Positions 22,283-33,514 of a stretch of DNA of 64,000 bases are shown here, piece after piece. This stretch comes from Prorocentrum cordatum (lineage: Eukaryota; Sar; Dinophyceae; Prorocentrales; Prorocentraceae), in the NCBI GenBank assembly GCA_963575745.1, contig CAUYUJ010001448.1, positions 1 to 64,000 on the forward strand, in the 5' to 3' direction. A model generated the notes under the pieces. The model was not told the origin of the DNA. It did not search any database and was given only the letters and a program-made list of their open reading frames with translations. Positions within the stretch are counted from its first letter, which is position 1; every line of letters starts with the position of its first letter. Both the position numbers and the translations under genes were made by a program.

Positions 22283-22574
22283 TACTATGGGGTGTCACTC
22301 CATTCACGTTCGTATACGTCATCGCGCTGGCGGTTTCGTCTCGCCGTGTATGCGACCTCGTGGCGCACTGATGTGGCATGGGTGTTTCTGAATGTACGTG
22401 TTAGGGAACCTATCGCCTGTTCCCGGACCTCTGTGGTTGTGGCTAGGAAAAAAACATCTTTCGCATGGTTATCCATGTGTCATATTGCGGTCTGGTCGCT
22501 CATGGGCCAGCTTGTGCACCATAGTCTCTTCGGGGTAGTGCGCCTCAGCATGGCATTTCACAGCGCGCACCTGG

Positions 22575-22700
22575 ATACGCGCACACACACACATGCACAC
22601 ACACGCGCACGCACTCGCACACACACACACACACACTCACTCGCACACACACACACACGCACACACATGTGCACATACCTACATGCACACACACACGTGT
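22575..22700. repeat. CA/CG microsatellite of cycle 2
   Basis: Imperfect (CA)n as at 7848, with different repeat lengths. Confidence 0.95.
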
Positions 22701-22759
22701 TGCCGCGCATTTGGGACGGCATGGCGGCAGTATGGCAAAGCACAGCATAGCATAACATA

Positions 22760-23060
22760 GCATCCATAATTGCCGACACGGTTTGTCACAACTGCCGACG
22801 CGGTTTGTCATAACTGCCGACGCGGGTTGCCATAATTTACCTGGCTTTCCATAACTGCCGACGCGGGTTGCCATACTTGATTCTGAGGTCTCATAAGCCG
22901 ACGCGGCTGTCCACAACAACCGACAAGAATTTCCAAGTAACAGCCGACACGGGTTTCCAGAACTACTGACACGGGTTTCCATAACAACCGATGCGAATTT
23001 CTATAACAACCGACACGGGTTTTCATAATTGCCGACATGGTTCTTGATTGTCGACACCTC
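22760..23060. repeat. CCGACACGG minisatellite, copy 2
   Basis: Shorter than copy 1: the stretch corresponding to 8254-8300 is missing. Confidence 0.9.
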
Positions 23061-23114
23061 ACAAGCTTCGTGTTGTAGCACGCGCGCCATCTGTTAGAGC
23101 GATGTTGTCACAAG

Positions 23115-23220
23115 GAGAGGAGAGATGATCTTTATGTGGGGGTGGAGATGCGGGGGGGATTGATAGCCACCGCAGATGAGTGCCTATGCAGGTAGGTATT
23201 CCTGGCCTTGCCCTGTTAGA
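23115..23220. repeat. Module M copy 6
   Basis: Donor-like string mutated to GCAGATGAGT as in copy 5. No CCCTAAA units directly after; it passes straight into the linker TAATCCTTATAATTATTAAA. Confidence 0.92.
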
Positions 23221-23289
23221 TCTTTAATCCTTATAATTATTAAACCCTAAAGCCCGCTAAACCGGCCGCTATGCAAACCGGCCTCCATC

Positions 23290-23527
23290 CCTCGAAAAAA
23301 ATATTATTTCCTGATCATGCGATCAGAAAACAATATTTTTTACAATACATTGTGCCCGGCCCCGGTCGCGCTCCGGCTCTATCCATTGCAAAGCATACAA
23401 CACCTGATCATGCGATCAGAAAAACGTTATTTTTTACAATACAAAGTGCCCGGCCCGGAAAACGACCCCCCATGTAAACCGGAGTTTTACATGTAGACCC
23501 TAAACCCTAAACCCTAAACCCTAAATC
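23290..23527. repeat. Dyad array, two units, plus telomere-type repeats
   Basis: Two exact CTGATCATGCGATCAG dyads, then four CCCTAAA units at 23498-23527 without a preceding module M. Confidence 0.85.
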
Positions 23528-23599
23528 TCTAATCACTATAATTATTAATTCCTGAAAACCTAAATTCCGCTCGCTATGCAAACCCCCCATCCATCCTAT

Positions 23600-23815
23600 G
23601 CAAAAACTATTATATCCTGATCATGCGATCAGAAAGCGCTATTTTTTACAATGCATTGTGCCCGGTCCCGGTCGCGGCCCCGCTTTATCCATTGCAAAAA
23701 ATATTATATCCTGATCATGCGATCAGACAGCCTTATTTTTTACAATACAAAGTGCCCGGCCCCGGTCGCAAACCCGCATGTAGACCGGGGTTTTACATTG
23801 TAAAAATATTATAAA
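23600..23815. repeat. Dyad array, two units
   Basis: Two exact dyads. This array is nearly the same as 24860-25075. Confidence 0.85.
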
Positions 23816-24214
23816 CTTAACATTCTGCCTTTCAACATGTTCAATCCTGTGCAAAAAATATTATATCCTGATCATTCTTCGTTTCTCATGTGTAGTTTTC
23901 ATTGAAAAAAACAATATAAACTCAACATTTTGCTCTTGCAAGATGTGTCCATGTCAATAATCCATTGCAAAACATACGACAGAGTGCACATGCGCGCGGC
24001 AGCCGCGCGCGCCTCGCAGCGCCTATCTGTTTAGCTATGCTATGCTATGCTGTGCTGCAGCCACGCTGTAACAAAAAGTTCTCCAAATGTTGGGGACCTT
24101 GCCTCTTTGCTACCTCTGCTTCGCTGCGCTATGCTCTGCTACAACCCAGAATCCTATGCACAACATACTATTTCCTGATCATGCGTGCTCCATGGGGGGG
24201 TTCGAGGAGCGCGT

Positions 24215-24560
24215 TGAAGTCGGGCGAACCCTAGACTCCGCCCGACCCGCCCCGACCCGCTTGTTAGGGTTCACGCATGTCAAGTGTACACGCACCATAC
24301 TTTAATATCCCGCCCGCCCGACCCGACCCGCCCGTTAGGGTCCGCCCGACCCGACCCGACCCGCCCGTTAGGGTCCGCCCACCCGACCCGACCCGACCCG
24401 CCCGTCAGGGTTCACGCGTGTCAAGTGCACACGCACCATACTTTAATGTTCCGCCCGCCCGACCCGACCCGCCCGCTAGGGTCCGCCCGACCCGACCCGA
24501 CCCGCCCGTTAGGGCCCGCCCGCCCGACCCGATCCGACCCGCCCGTTAGGGTCTCCCGCG
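24215..24560. repeat. GC minisatellite with embedded TTAGGG
   Basis: Shorter version of 9238-9715, ending in a (CG)n run. Confidence 0.9.
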
Positions 24561-24650
24561 CGCGCGCGCGCGGCCGCAGCTTTTTTGCTAGGCGCTTGCT
24601 CCCAGGCTTGCTATGGTATGCTATGCTATGCTACAGCCACGGTGTAACAT

Positions 24651-24785
24651 GAGAGGAGAGATGATCTTTATGTGGGGGTGGAGATGCGGGGGGGATTGAT
24701 AGCCGCCGCAGGTGGGTGCCTATGCAGGTAGGTATTCTTGGCCTTGCCCTGTTAGACCCTAAACCCTAAAACCTAAACCTTAAAT
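24651..24785. repeat. Module M copy 7 with telomere-type repeats
   Basis: Carries the GCAGGTGGGTGCC variant. The CCCTAAA run is degenerate. Confidence 0.92.
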
Positions 24786-24859
24786 CTCTAATCACTATAA
24801 TTATTAATTCCTGAAGACCTAAGTTCCGCTCGCTATGCAACCCCCCCTCCATCCTATGC

Positions 24860-25075
24860 AAAAACTACTATATCCTGATCATGCGATCCGAAAGCGCTAT
24901 TTTTTACCATGCATTGTGCCCGGTCCCGGTCGCGGCCCCGCTCTATCCATTGCAAAAAATACTATATCCTGATCGTGCGATCAGACAGCCTTATTTTTTA
25001 CAATACAAAGTGCCCGGCCCCGGTCGCAAACCCGCATGTAGACCGGGGTTTTATATTGTAAAAATATTATAAACT
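24860..25075. repeat. Dyad array, two units
   Basis: Variants CTGATCATGCGATCCG and CTGATCGTGCGATCAG. Followed to 25440 by the GCTCTTGCAAGATG leader and the AACACAATGTGTTTTC segment, which here is not followed by the 10-bp array. Confidence 0.82.
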
Positions 25076-25628
25076 TTAACATTCTGCCTTTCAACCTGCT
25101 CCATCCTTTGTAAAACATACATCCTGATCATTCCTCGTTTCTGATGTGTACTTTCCATTGTAAAACATAATACAAACTCAACATTTTGCTCTTGCAAGAT
25201 GTGTCCATGTCAATAATCCATTGCAACAAATACGACAGAGCGCACATGCGCGCGGCAGCCGCGCGATCATGGCGAAATCCTTTGAAACACAATGTGTTTT
25301 CAATGTTTTTCAGAAGCGATATCAGCAAAACATATGAAAACATATGACTTTCTCATGCCACAATTGTGCAGGATCGCCCTCCGCGTGCATCCTGAATCAT
25401 TGAAAAACCAATGGGTTCAGCAACATTATTGTAAATCGGGGCGTCACAAACAAGTTTTGAGCGCACGGCGAATGTGGCCATGCTCATATTCCATTGCAAA
25501 AAACTGCGACAAAGTGCGCACGCGCGCGGCCGCCGCCTCTTTGCTAAGCGCTTGCTCCCGGGCGCGCTCCTGGATCGAGCCACGCTTGCCATGGTATGCT
25601 ATGCTATGCTACAGCCACGGTATAACAT

Positions 25629-25735
25629 GAGAGGAGAGATGATCTTTATGTGGGGGTGGAGATGCGGGGGGGATTGATAGCCACCACAGGTGAGTGCCTA
25701 TGCAGGCAGGTATTCCTGGCCTTGCCCTGTTAGAT
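25629..25735. repeat. Module M copy 8
   Basis: Has CACCACAGGTGAGTGCC and CAGGCAGGTATTCC; no telomere-type units follow. Confidence 0.92.
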
Positions 25736-25814
25736 CATTAATCCTTATAATTATTAAACCCTAAATCCTTCTAAACCGGCCGCTATGCAATCCCCCCTCC
25801 ATCCCTTGCAAAAA

Positions 25815-26110
25815 ATACGATTTCCTGATCATGCGATCAGAAAACAATATTTTTTACAATATATTCTGCCCGGCCGTGGTCGCGTCCCCGGCTTTTCCAT
25901 TGCAAAAAAATATATGTCCTGATCATGCGATCAGAAAGCACTATTTTTTACAATATATTCTGCCCGGCCGTGGTCGCGTCCCCGGCTTTTCCCTTGCAAG
26001 AAATATTATATCCTGATCATGCGATCAGAAAACCATATTTTTAACAAAACAAAGTGCCAGACCCGGGTTGCGGCCGGGTATGTAACCCGGGACTTCATAT
26101 TGTAAAACAT
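25815..26110. repeat. Dyad array with three units
   Basis: The clearest array. Each unit of about 85-90 bp reads, in order: CATTGCAAAAAATA-type stretch, CTGATCATGCGATCAG (perfect 6-bp arms CTGATC/GATCAG around ATGC), AAAACAATATTTTTTACAAT, then a CCCGG-containing spacer with GTCGC. Thirteen such arrays occur in the window, typically after module M. Confidence 0.88.
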
Positions 26111-26369
26111 ACTATAAACTTAAAATCCCCTCTTGCAAGATGTGTCCATGCTCATATTCCATTGCAAAACATACGACACAGTGCACACGCGCGCGGCGGC
26201 CCCGTATGCGTACCGGAGTTTTATATTGTAAAACCTATTATAAACTGAAGATTCTGCTCTTGCAAGATGTGTGCATGGTAATATTCCATTGCAAAAAATA
26301 TGACAAAGTGCACAAGCGCGCGGCGGCCGCGCGATCATGGCCAACTCCTTTAAAAATTTTAATGTTTTT

Positions 26370-26500
26370 CAGCACTGGTGCTATGCGACAGCCACGCTCG
26401 AGGCTGCGGTTATCCAGATGTTGTGGAACTCGCCTTTGTGATAATCTATGTTATGCTGGCATAGCATACGAGAGGCGTTGCATAGCAAAGCACGTTGAGG
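26370..26500. repeat. Partial tail module with hairpin
   Basis: As at 9110, joining directly to a GC minisatellite. Confidence 0.8.
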
Positions 26501-27030
26501 TCGGGCGAACCCTAGAGTCCGCCCGACCCGAACCGACCCGCTTGTTAGGGTTCACGCGTGTCAAGTGTATACGCGCCATACTTTAATATCCCGCCCGCCC
26601 GACCCGACCCGCCCGTTAGGGTCCGCCCGACCCGACCCGACCCGCCCGTTAGGGTCCGCCCGCCCGACCCGACCCGACCCGCCCGTCAGGGTTCACGCGT
26701 GTCAATTGCACGCGCACCATACTTTAATGTCCCGCCCGCCCGACCCGACCCGCCCGCTAGGGTCCGCCCGACCTGACCCGACCCGCCCGTTAGGGTCCGC
26801 CCGCCCGACCCGACCCGACCCGCCCGTCAGGGTTCACGCGTGTCAAGTGCACGCGCACCATACTTTAATGTCCCGCCCGCCCGACCCGACCCGCCCGCTA
26901 GGGTCCGCCCGACCCGACCCGACCCGCCCGTTAGGGTCCGCCCGCCCGACCCGACCCGACCCGCCCGTTAGGGCCCCGCCCGCCCGACCCGCCCGTTAGG
27001 GTCTCGCCCGCCCGACCCGCCCGCTAGGGT
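26500..27030. repeat. GC minisatellite with embedded TTAGGG
   Basis: The longest of these arrays, with three copies of the internal CACCATACTTTAATGTCCCG element. Confidence 0.9.
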
Positions 27031-27038
27031 ATAACATG

Positions 27039-27163
27039 AGAGGAGAGATGATCTTTATGTGGGGGTGGAGTTGCGGGGGGGATTGATAGCCGCCGCAAGT
27101 GGGTGCCTATGCGGATAGGTATTCTTGGCCTTGCCCTGTTAGACCCTAAACCCTAAACCCTAA
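27039..27163. repeat. Module M copy 9 with telomere-type repeats
   Basis: Variant GCAAGTGGGTGCC; directly preceded by the GC minisatellite with GCTAGGGTATAACAT. Confidence 0.92.
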
Positions 27164-27239
27164 ATCTCTAATCTCTATAATTATTAAACCCTAAATCCTT
27201 CCAAACCGGCCGCTATGCAGGTCGGCCTCTATCCCTTGC

Positions 27240-27440
27240 AAAAAATGCTATTTCCTGATCATGCGATCAGAAAACCATATTTTTTACAATACATTATGCC
27301 CGGCCCCGGTCGCGACCCGGGCTCATCCATTGCAAAAAACACTATGTCCTGATCATGCGATCAGAAAACGCTATTCTTTACAATACAAAGTGCCAGACCC
27401 GGTTCGCGGCCCCGGATGTAACCCGCGATGTTATATAGGA
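27240..27440. repeat. Dyad array, two units
   Basis: Two exact dyads, followed by leader segments and a partial tail module (27720-27845). Confidence 0.85.
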
Positions 27441-27849
27441 AAAAATACTATAAACTCAACATCCTGCTCTTGCAAGATGTGTCCATGGTCTTAAGCGATA
27501 GCAGAACATACGACAAATTGCACACGCGCGCGGCGGCCCCGTATGCGCACCGGAGTTTTATAGTGTAAAACATATTATAAACTGAAGATTCTGCTCTTGC
27601 AAGATGTGTGCATGGTAATACTCCATTGCAAAACAAATGCGACAAAGTGCACAAGCGCGCGGCGGCCGCGCCATCATGGCCAACTCCTTTGGAAATTTCA
27701 TTTTTTTTTTTCTCTTCCAGCGCTGGTGCTATGCGACAGCCACGCTCGAGGCTGCGGTTATCCAGATGTTGTGGAACTCGCCTTTGTGCTAATCTATGTT
27801 ATGCTTGCATAGCATACGAGAGGCGTTGCATAGCAAAACACGTTGAGGT

Positions 27850-27963
27850 CGGGCGAACCCTAGAGTCCGCCCGACCCGAACCGACCCGCTTGTTAGGGTT
27901 CACGCGTGTCAAGTGTATACGCACCATACTTTAATGTCCCGCCCGCCCGACCCGACCCGCCCG
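27850..27963. repeat. Truncated GC minisatellite at the left island edge
   Basis: The array stops at GACCCGCCCGTCCC, where the GGATCAG repeat region begins. Confidence 0.85.
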
Positions 27964-27967
27964 TCCC

Positions 27968-28110
27968 AGGGGTCCATCGGATCAGCTGTGGTGATCCAGG
28001 TGTGTTGGATCAGATCTGATGGGTTGGATCAGAAAACGCAGGTCCAAAGGGTACGGATCAGATTTTATGCCCTGGATCAGATTTCATGTTTTGGATCAGA
28101 TGTCGGCGTT
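27968..28110. repeat. GGATCAGATTT repeat, left island edge
   Basis: Irregular repeats of TTGGATCAGATTTTATG type. The same motif in the same orientation recurs at 47105-47240. Confidence 0.85.
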
Positions 28111-28114
28111 ATGA

Positions 28115-28144
28115 CGACGACTACTACTTCTACTACTACTACTG

Positions 28145-28205
<61 letters not shown>

Positions 28206-28272
28206 CAGTACTACCAGTACTACCAGTACTACCAGTACTACCAGTACTACCAGTACTACTAGTACTACTATT

Positions 28273-28304
<32 letters not shown>

Positions 28305-28305
28305 G

Positions 28306-28383
<78 letters not shown>
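28115..28383. repeat. CTA trinucleotide microsatellite with a CCAGTACTA block
   Basis: (ACT)n interrupted at about 28203-28265 by a 9-bp repeat CCAGTACTA. A short CAAGACGCTC minisatellite follows to about 28510. Confidence 0.95.
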
Positions 28384-28661
28384 GACACCGCCCCAAGACG
28401 CTCAAGATGGCTCAACGACGTTCAAGATTGCTCCAAGACGCCCCAAGACGCCCCAAGAGCACCCAATTGCCCCAAGACTGCTCAAGAGGCCTCCAAGACG
28501 CTCCAGGAGCACCCCGAGAGCGCCTTCCTTCTCCTCCATATCGTCGCCCTGGCTTGGCCCAGGTTCTTCTGGACGGGGCAGGCGGATGGCGGAGCCCCGC
28601 TGAAGATAGAGGTACAACTTTCTTTTTTCCTCAACCAATCCTCTTTTCAAAGTCGGCATCA

Positions 28662-29095
28662 TCAGCCGATCATCTCTAAAAGCTCGGCGTCAGCAGGCTG
28701 CTCAGTAAGCTGCGGCGGCGGTGGCATCGGCGGGGGATTACAATCCCACCAGTAGCCATCAGCAAGAGCAGGCCATATCAAACCCCAGTGCCGCCCCCAG
28801 TTGGAGCCAAACCTCACAAGGGTCCTAATTAGATGCGAGTCGTCAAACTCCGCGTGCGGGAAAGTGTAGTAGCCTAACTCCCAGAGCCACCCCGTAATCA
28901 GGATCCCAGGGAACACAGTCACCTCGAACGTGGATGATTTCGCACAGGTTGGTGGGTATTCAGTCCGGAAATGTTTGATGATGATTTTGCCGATCCCAGT
29001 TTCAAAGGTCCAGACGCACGTGTTCGCGAGTTCTCGGAGGCCATTCGCCCCGTGCGCCGCCGTCTGCGGGCTAGGTACACTGAGAGGAGGGGAAG
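28662..29095 (-). CDS. Unrecognised exon-like coding segment
   Basis: The frame is open from near 29095 down to a stop at 28662, about 140 codons. A short ATG-less version starts at a GTG at 28922. The product has a protein-like composition with aromatic-rich stretches (LITGWLWELGYYTFPHAEF and FGSNWGRHWGLIWPALADGY) and a proline-rich C-terminus. I do not recognise it. A possible 3' splice site (CTCTCAG) lies near the upper end. It is 0.7 kb downstream of the methyltransferase-like ORF and could be another exon of the same element or gene. Confidence 0.35.
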
Positions 29096-29516
29096 AGGGA
29101 TGCGAGGTGCAGGAGGGATGGATGGGAGGGGAGGGAGCGGGAGATGGGGCTGAGAGGATCGTGCGAGAGGGAGGTGGAGAGGCGGGACAGGAGAGGGAGC
29201 GAGGTGGACAGGGCGGAGGTGGATGGGGAATGTGATATACAAGTGATTCCCACTCGTCGAAATATTCGTAGGGTTCCGAGTCTCGGGTGTAGCACTAGTG
29301 TCAGCCATGCGTTCGCACCCGCCGCGCGGTGCTTGCCCTTGTGTCCGTGCCTGCAAATTTGGGCACACGACGGCTGGCGAAGACATCACCCACCTCTTCT
29401 CCACCTCTATCCGCCTCATCTTCCCGTCCCCACCCCCCTCGCCCCATCCATTACCGATCATGTTATTGCATTTCGTCAGCGCGCTCCCACGACCCGTATC
29501 AATGCATCGCGCCGAT

Positions 29517-29577
29517 GCTCAACGCGGCGCGACGCCGATCAACGTTTGGCGTTGAGGGGCGTCGCGTCGCGTTGATC
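29517..29577. repeat. CAACG hairpin element, copy A
   Basis: In reverse complement this reads CAACGCGACGCGACGCC, then CTCAACGCCAAACGTTGATC, then GGCGTCGCGCCGCGTTGAG: arms that fold on themselves. It is the same family as the hairpin at 43801-43897, in opposite orientation. Confidence 0.7.
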
Positions 29578-29812
29578 TCGGCGGCCTGCTCATCGATTCT
29601 GGTCTTGGGAACGTGCATCGCACGACACAGCGAAGTGGCACTTGCCAAATTAACGAATGACCTCGTGGTCCTGAGAGATGGCGAGGGTGCGGCGTAAGCA
29701 AACAGAGCGTGCGCAAGAGTGCGAGAGGGTGTTGCAATGGAAGAGAGATCAGGGTTTGGTGAGATACGCGAGATGAAGGAAGTGATGCTTCCCTTCGCCT
29801 CGCGAAACGTGA

Positions 29813-30523
29813 TTACTGCTCTAAACAGAACTCTGTCACGGTTGCGATGGCGTCTGCGAACGAGTCTGAGTATTCTTGGGAAGCAGACAGAACAGCGCGC
29901 TTGCCAGTAGTCCACGAGCGAGCACCACTCGACCCTCGCGGTGTCAAACGCGTCAATTGCTTAGTGCTGAGACCTTTCGGCTTGCGTTTGTTCCGCCTGA
30001 CCAAGTGTTTATTCACGAGGTCACGCGGAGCATTCGTATAAATCTCTAGCATCTTCGATGCCGCAGGTGCGCCGAATTGGGCGAGCGATGTTGTGATGCG
30101 GTACCCTCTTGCAAATATAGTTGCATCGCGCACCCATGGCACTTGAAACATCAAAGAGCCGATAGGTTGCTCGATCGAAAAGTACACACCGCGGATCGAA
30201 CACAGTGTCACCAACCAAGCTAGGATTACAGAAGCGAAATTGGCATTCTTTACACTCGGGTGGTCATCATTACCCAACACCCCCCATCCGTTCAGACACC
30301 GCTGGAACGAGAAACGGGTCAGAAAAGACAACCACGTTTTGCATTCAGGAGACGCCCACATTGTTGCCCTGGGCTTCAGGTTCCACACGCAGTATGTAGC
30401 GTATATGCACCCGAGCACGGTAGTGATGCCCTGCGACGTGTCATCTCTGATCTCAAACGTTGCAACGCTGTGCCCACGGTCATAGAGAGCGTCGGCAGCA
30501 GCACCAGCGCCAGCGAAGAGCAA
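29813..30523 (-). CDS. C5-methyltransferase-like protein
   Basis: 236 residues in the open frame, whose first codon is TTG, so the true start or upstream exon is unknown. A SAM-binding-type glycine motif (LFAGAGAAADALYDRGH) lies at the N-terminus. Near residue 57 is MWASPECKTW, where the Cys matches the catalytic position of the usual PPC motif. IEQPIGSLMF lies near residue 120. This order (FxGxG, P-x-C, ExP) is that of a divergent cytosine-C5-methyltransferase-like family I know as abundant in dinoflagellate genomes, often within transposable elements. The C-terminal part after GAPAASKML is basic. It lies 0.9 kb downstream of the transposase-like gene on the same strand, so it may be the second gene of that element. 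Whether it methylates DNA is unknown. Confidence 0.6.
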   Translation of the reverse strand: MLFAGAGAAADALYDRGHSVATFEIRDDTSQGITTVLGCIYATYCVWNLKPRATMWASPECKTWLSFLTRFSFQRCLNGWGVLGNDDHPSVKNANFASVILAWLVTLCSIRGVYFSIEQPIGSLMFQVPWVRDATIFARGYRITTSLAQFGAPAASKMLEIYTNAPRDLVNKHLVRRNKRKPKGLSTKQLTRLTPRGSSGARSWTTGKRAVLSASQEYSDSFADAIATVTEFCLEQ

Positions 30524-31214
30524 TAGTAGAGAGAAATGCCGATCGCATTCGCACGGCCAGCGCGGGAGAACCTGAGGTGCAAATTATTTCAAAGAGCTCG
30601 AATGGGCCGTCTCCCAACCCCTGCAACATAAATCTCCGATCGGCCCGCGGGGCCTTCGCTGTGTTGGGGCAGTGCCGTAGATCGAAACCGAGGGCTGGGG
30701 CTTGGAGGGGTGTCTCGAGCTACAAAGTGGAAGTACAAGGATGGAGAGCAAGATTGAATGGGAGAGGACGAGGGATGAGGACACGATATGGAGACGGAGA
30801 GGCGGCAGGATGAGAGAGCGAGTGCGATATTGGGCCCGCAGAGCCTGCGTCGAAATAAGCTCGACGACGCGGTGCGCCTCCAGCGAGTGTGGCACCGTGG
30901 CGTCTTGCCGCCGCACCCCTGCAGCCTCGCAGAGATCCCCAGCCATCTTCGGCATCCACGATGGCATGCACAGTTCGAATGGCATAGAGTAGGCAATATG
31001 GGTAACTCATCCAGGGGAACATAAATCCGCTTGTCTAAACCCAAATGCGCTATGGTTCGGAACATCTTGAAGACCCGAGGTTCAAGCTTGATTTGATGGG
31101 CTCGCTCGGCACACGATCGAAACAATAGGTTGAGTGTCTCATCAACCCACACGCTGTAGCGTGTAGGATTCCCCTGAAATCGGATCCTTGGGTCACGAAA
31201 GACATGAGGGAGGG

Positions 31215-31320
31215 GAGAGGCAGGATGAGGAAGCAGAGGAGGATACTAAAGATGAGGAGGAGGAGGAGGAGGAGGAGGGGCAGGAGGAGGTGGATGGAAG
31301 GATGAGCTGGAGGTAGATGA
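31215..31320. repeat. GGAGGA purine-rich microsatellite
   Basis: Imperfect (GGA)n between the methyltransferase-like and transposase-like genes. Otherwise no feature seen in 30530-31389. Confidence 0.8.
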
Positions 31321-31389
31321 GAGTTGGAGGGTCATCCAATGTCCTCCGAACTTTGTTTTACTGGCCCCTGGTGTGCTTGATATGTTTAT

Positions 31390-32688
31390 TCAGTTCCCCG
31401 ATGTCCTCTGAACTAGATGGCCAGCGAAGTGAAATTTCGGGACGTGGTGGATGCGGGCTTCCTCCGCGGAGACCAGAGTCCTAAACATCACGTCGTGCAA
31501 ATACGGCAATGTGTCATCTGGGACTTTGAACGGTAAGCGCTTCAGGCTGTCATAGAATTCCAGGACCCCCCCTCCGCATTGTCGTAGCGTGGCCCAGTGA
31601 GGAACCCCAGGGTACTTGTCCAGGATAAATACAGCAAACCGGCACATCACTAGTGTTTCGTGAGCTTTGAACTTCATTGCAGAGCCAACGTGCACGTCAT
31701 CAGCGAATTCGTCGTCGACAGGACCCCCTCCCAAGACTGAAGCACTCAAGTCGCCAATTCGCTGGTCCGCTGGGACCCCCTCGTTGATTTGCCATTCGAA
31801 CATAGCGTTCCGCAGTCGGGCCACTGCGCCCTCGATGCGAGCGGGCTTGTTGCCAGTGAGTTGCCAGGGGTTCGCAAAGATGACGCGCCGCAGTATGGCA
31901 GAGGTCACTCGCATGATGATCCCGTAACATAATGTATGCATGATGTCGATCGCAATGTTTTTGTTGGGGGACGTGCCGAGCACCCTGGAGAAAATCGGAT
32001 TAGCATGGACAGCGGGACCTTTTCGAGCGCCCTCTTCGTCTTTGGGAGTCCTCCAGAATTCCATTTTGGTTGGTGTCTTGACCATGTGAACATCTTGTGG
32101 GTTCCGAGTCCATTCAGAAGCAACCGACGTATCACCTCGAAGAAGGTGGTATGTCGGAAGGTTCTGGGTCACGGTGGGTCCATATTGTCCAGACCCTTTC
32201 ATGAATTTGACGGATTTAAGAATATCGGTTTTTGTCTTTGAATCTGGAACATCCACAATGCGCGTACACCCCTCACAGGAATCGTAGTAGGCGTCGTCTG
32301 ACACGAGGTCCCAGGGCCAGCGATCACATTCAGCATCCCTGTAATGAGCATGCATGTCTGAGTCACACGCATCACAGAACGGACATGTATTGTTTTTTGC
32401 CGTCACAGCTGGAAGCCCATGTGTTTTGTTGATGTCGCTAAGGTCTCCTTTGGCCCATCCGAGCGCAGCCCTGAAGCCAAGGTCCTCCCCGTATTTCGTA
32501 ATCATTTTGCTCGCGATGTGACTGTCGCCCCATTCCCGCCCCAACATATCCGTCGATGGCCGACGCCCATCCGCCATAGCGCCCAAGCACCACCTGATAT
32601 ATTTGAGAATCACCCATGTAGAATGCCACCCCTTACACCCGCATCGGCAACTGAGCCCTGACCTCCACGACGCAACCAGATGGCGTTT
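31390..32688 (-). pseudogene. Transposase-like gene, C-terminal part
   Basis: The frame runs from the A7 run at 32686-32692 to a TGA at 31390. It contains, in order: a Cys-rich CRCGCKGWH motif (just upstream of the GTG at 32613), LKYIRWCLGAMADGRRP, GFRAALGWAKGDLSD, a second Cys cluster CPFCDAC with nearby His, AIDIMHTLCYG and, at the end, VPKFHFAGHL. The order (Asp-Gly motif, Cys clusters, Asp-x-x-His) resembles the Tnp2-type transposase of CACTA elements. It also matches a transposase-like family I recall as abundant in dinoflagellates. Superfamily assignment is uncertain. It ends soon after the FHFAGHL motif, where relatives continue, so it is probably truncated or has a further exon. Confidence 0.55.
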
Positions 32689-33514
32689 TTTTAGTCACCA
32701 TGTTAGTTAGCCACACCCCCAACATTGAATCACACGTTCTAGAGGTTGGAGATTGATATCTCACGCCGTCTGTGTAGATAGCAATAGGCAAAGGCAGCTG
32801 ACGACCAGCGTCTCTACATTGTCGCGTAATCAGATGCTCGGTGTAAACAGGGGGCCAGTCTGTGGCAGCAACTTGATCTAGCATACCAGGCGTGCGCCGT
32901 AGTTCATCCACGAGGCTTTCGAACACCAGGGAAACTTGCAGACCCAGTGTGGTCTCGAATGTTTTTCGGGGGTGCGCCCTCGGAACCTTGATGGTCGTAT
33001 GCAGCTTAGTGTCGGGGAAGGCGCGATCAAGTTTTGCCTGATATTTGCCAGACTGTTGTCCTGGTTCAAGTGCGAATGCGCTAAAGTCTGCACCCATGCA
33101 ACCAGCCGCGTCGGCCCAATAACAGGCCAGGGCGAAATCATATGCGCTCAGTTTGCCACATGCATACACACTTTGCAGGTGCTCCAACAACTTAGATCCC
33201 GCGCGCCGCATAGACGTGACCTGAACCGTAAACTCATCCTTCTCGTAAGCAGGGATATATTCTTCAACATCAACAAATGTGAACCGCTTTCGCTTGCACT
33301 TCCGTGATTGGGTAGCAGCTCTCATGTCGAACACGAGCCTCGCTCGCTTGAGCCTCCACGCCATCAACGCAATCGATCGTGATGAACGGTTGCTCCAATG
33401 CGTGGTTGGGTCACCATCGTCAAGCTTCGCACCCGACAGAAATCGGAGCTCGATTATCTTCGAACCACCCAGATGCCTCGCAATGGAATTACCCAACGGC
33501 CGCACGATGCGCTA
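32687..33514 (-). pseudogene. Transposase-like gene, N-terminal part
   Basis: The frame opens after a TAG near 33515; a GTG at 33505 is the nominal start, so a 5' exon is possible. About 270 residues. The important part is LPIAIYTDGVRY followed by DSMLGVWLTNMVTKK near the C-terminal end, the Asp-Gly box of the same transposase-like family. A run of seven A (minus strand) at 32692-32686 then shifts translation, giving 12 unrelated residues and a stop at 32633. Removing one base of the run would join this to the Cys-rich frame of the next segment, so I read the two as one gene with a frameshift or a sequencing error in the homopolymer. Confidence 0.55.

Noticed and set aside
27913-28755. 280-residue ORF with poly-Thr and poly-Leu
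   Set aside because: It is the CTA microsatellite read in two registers.
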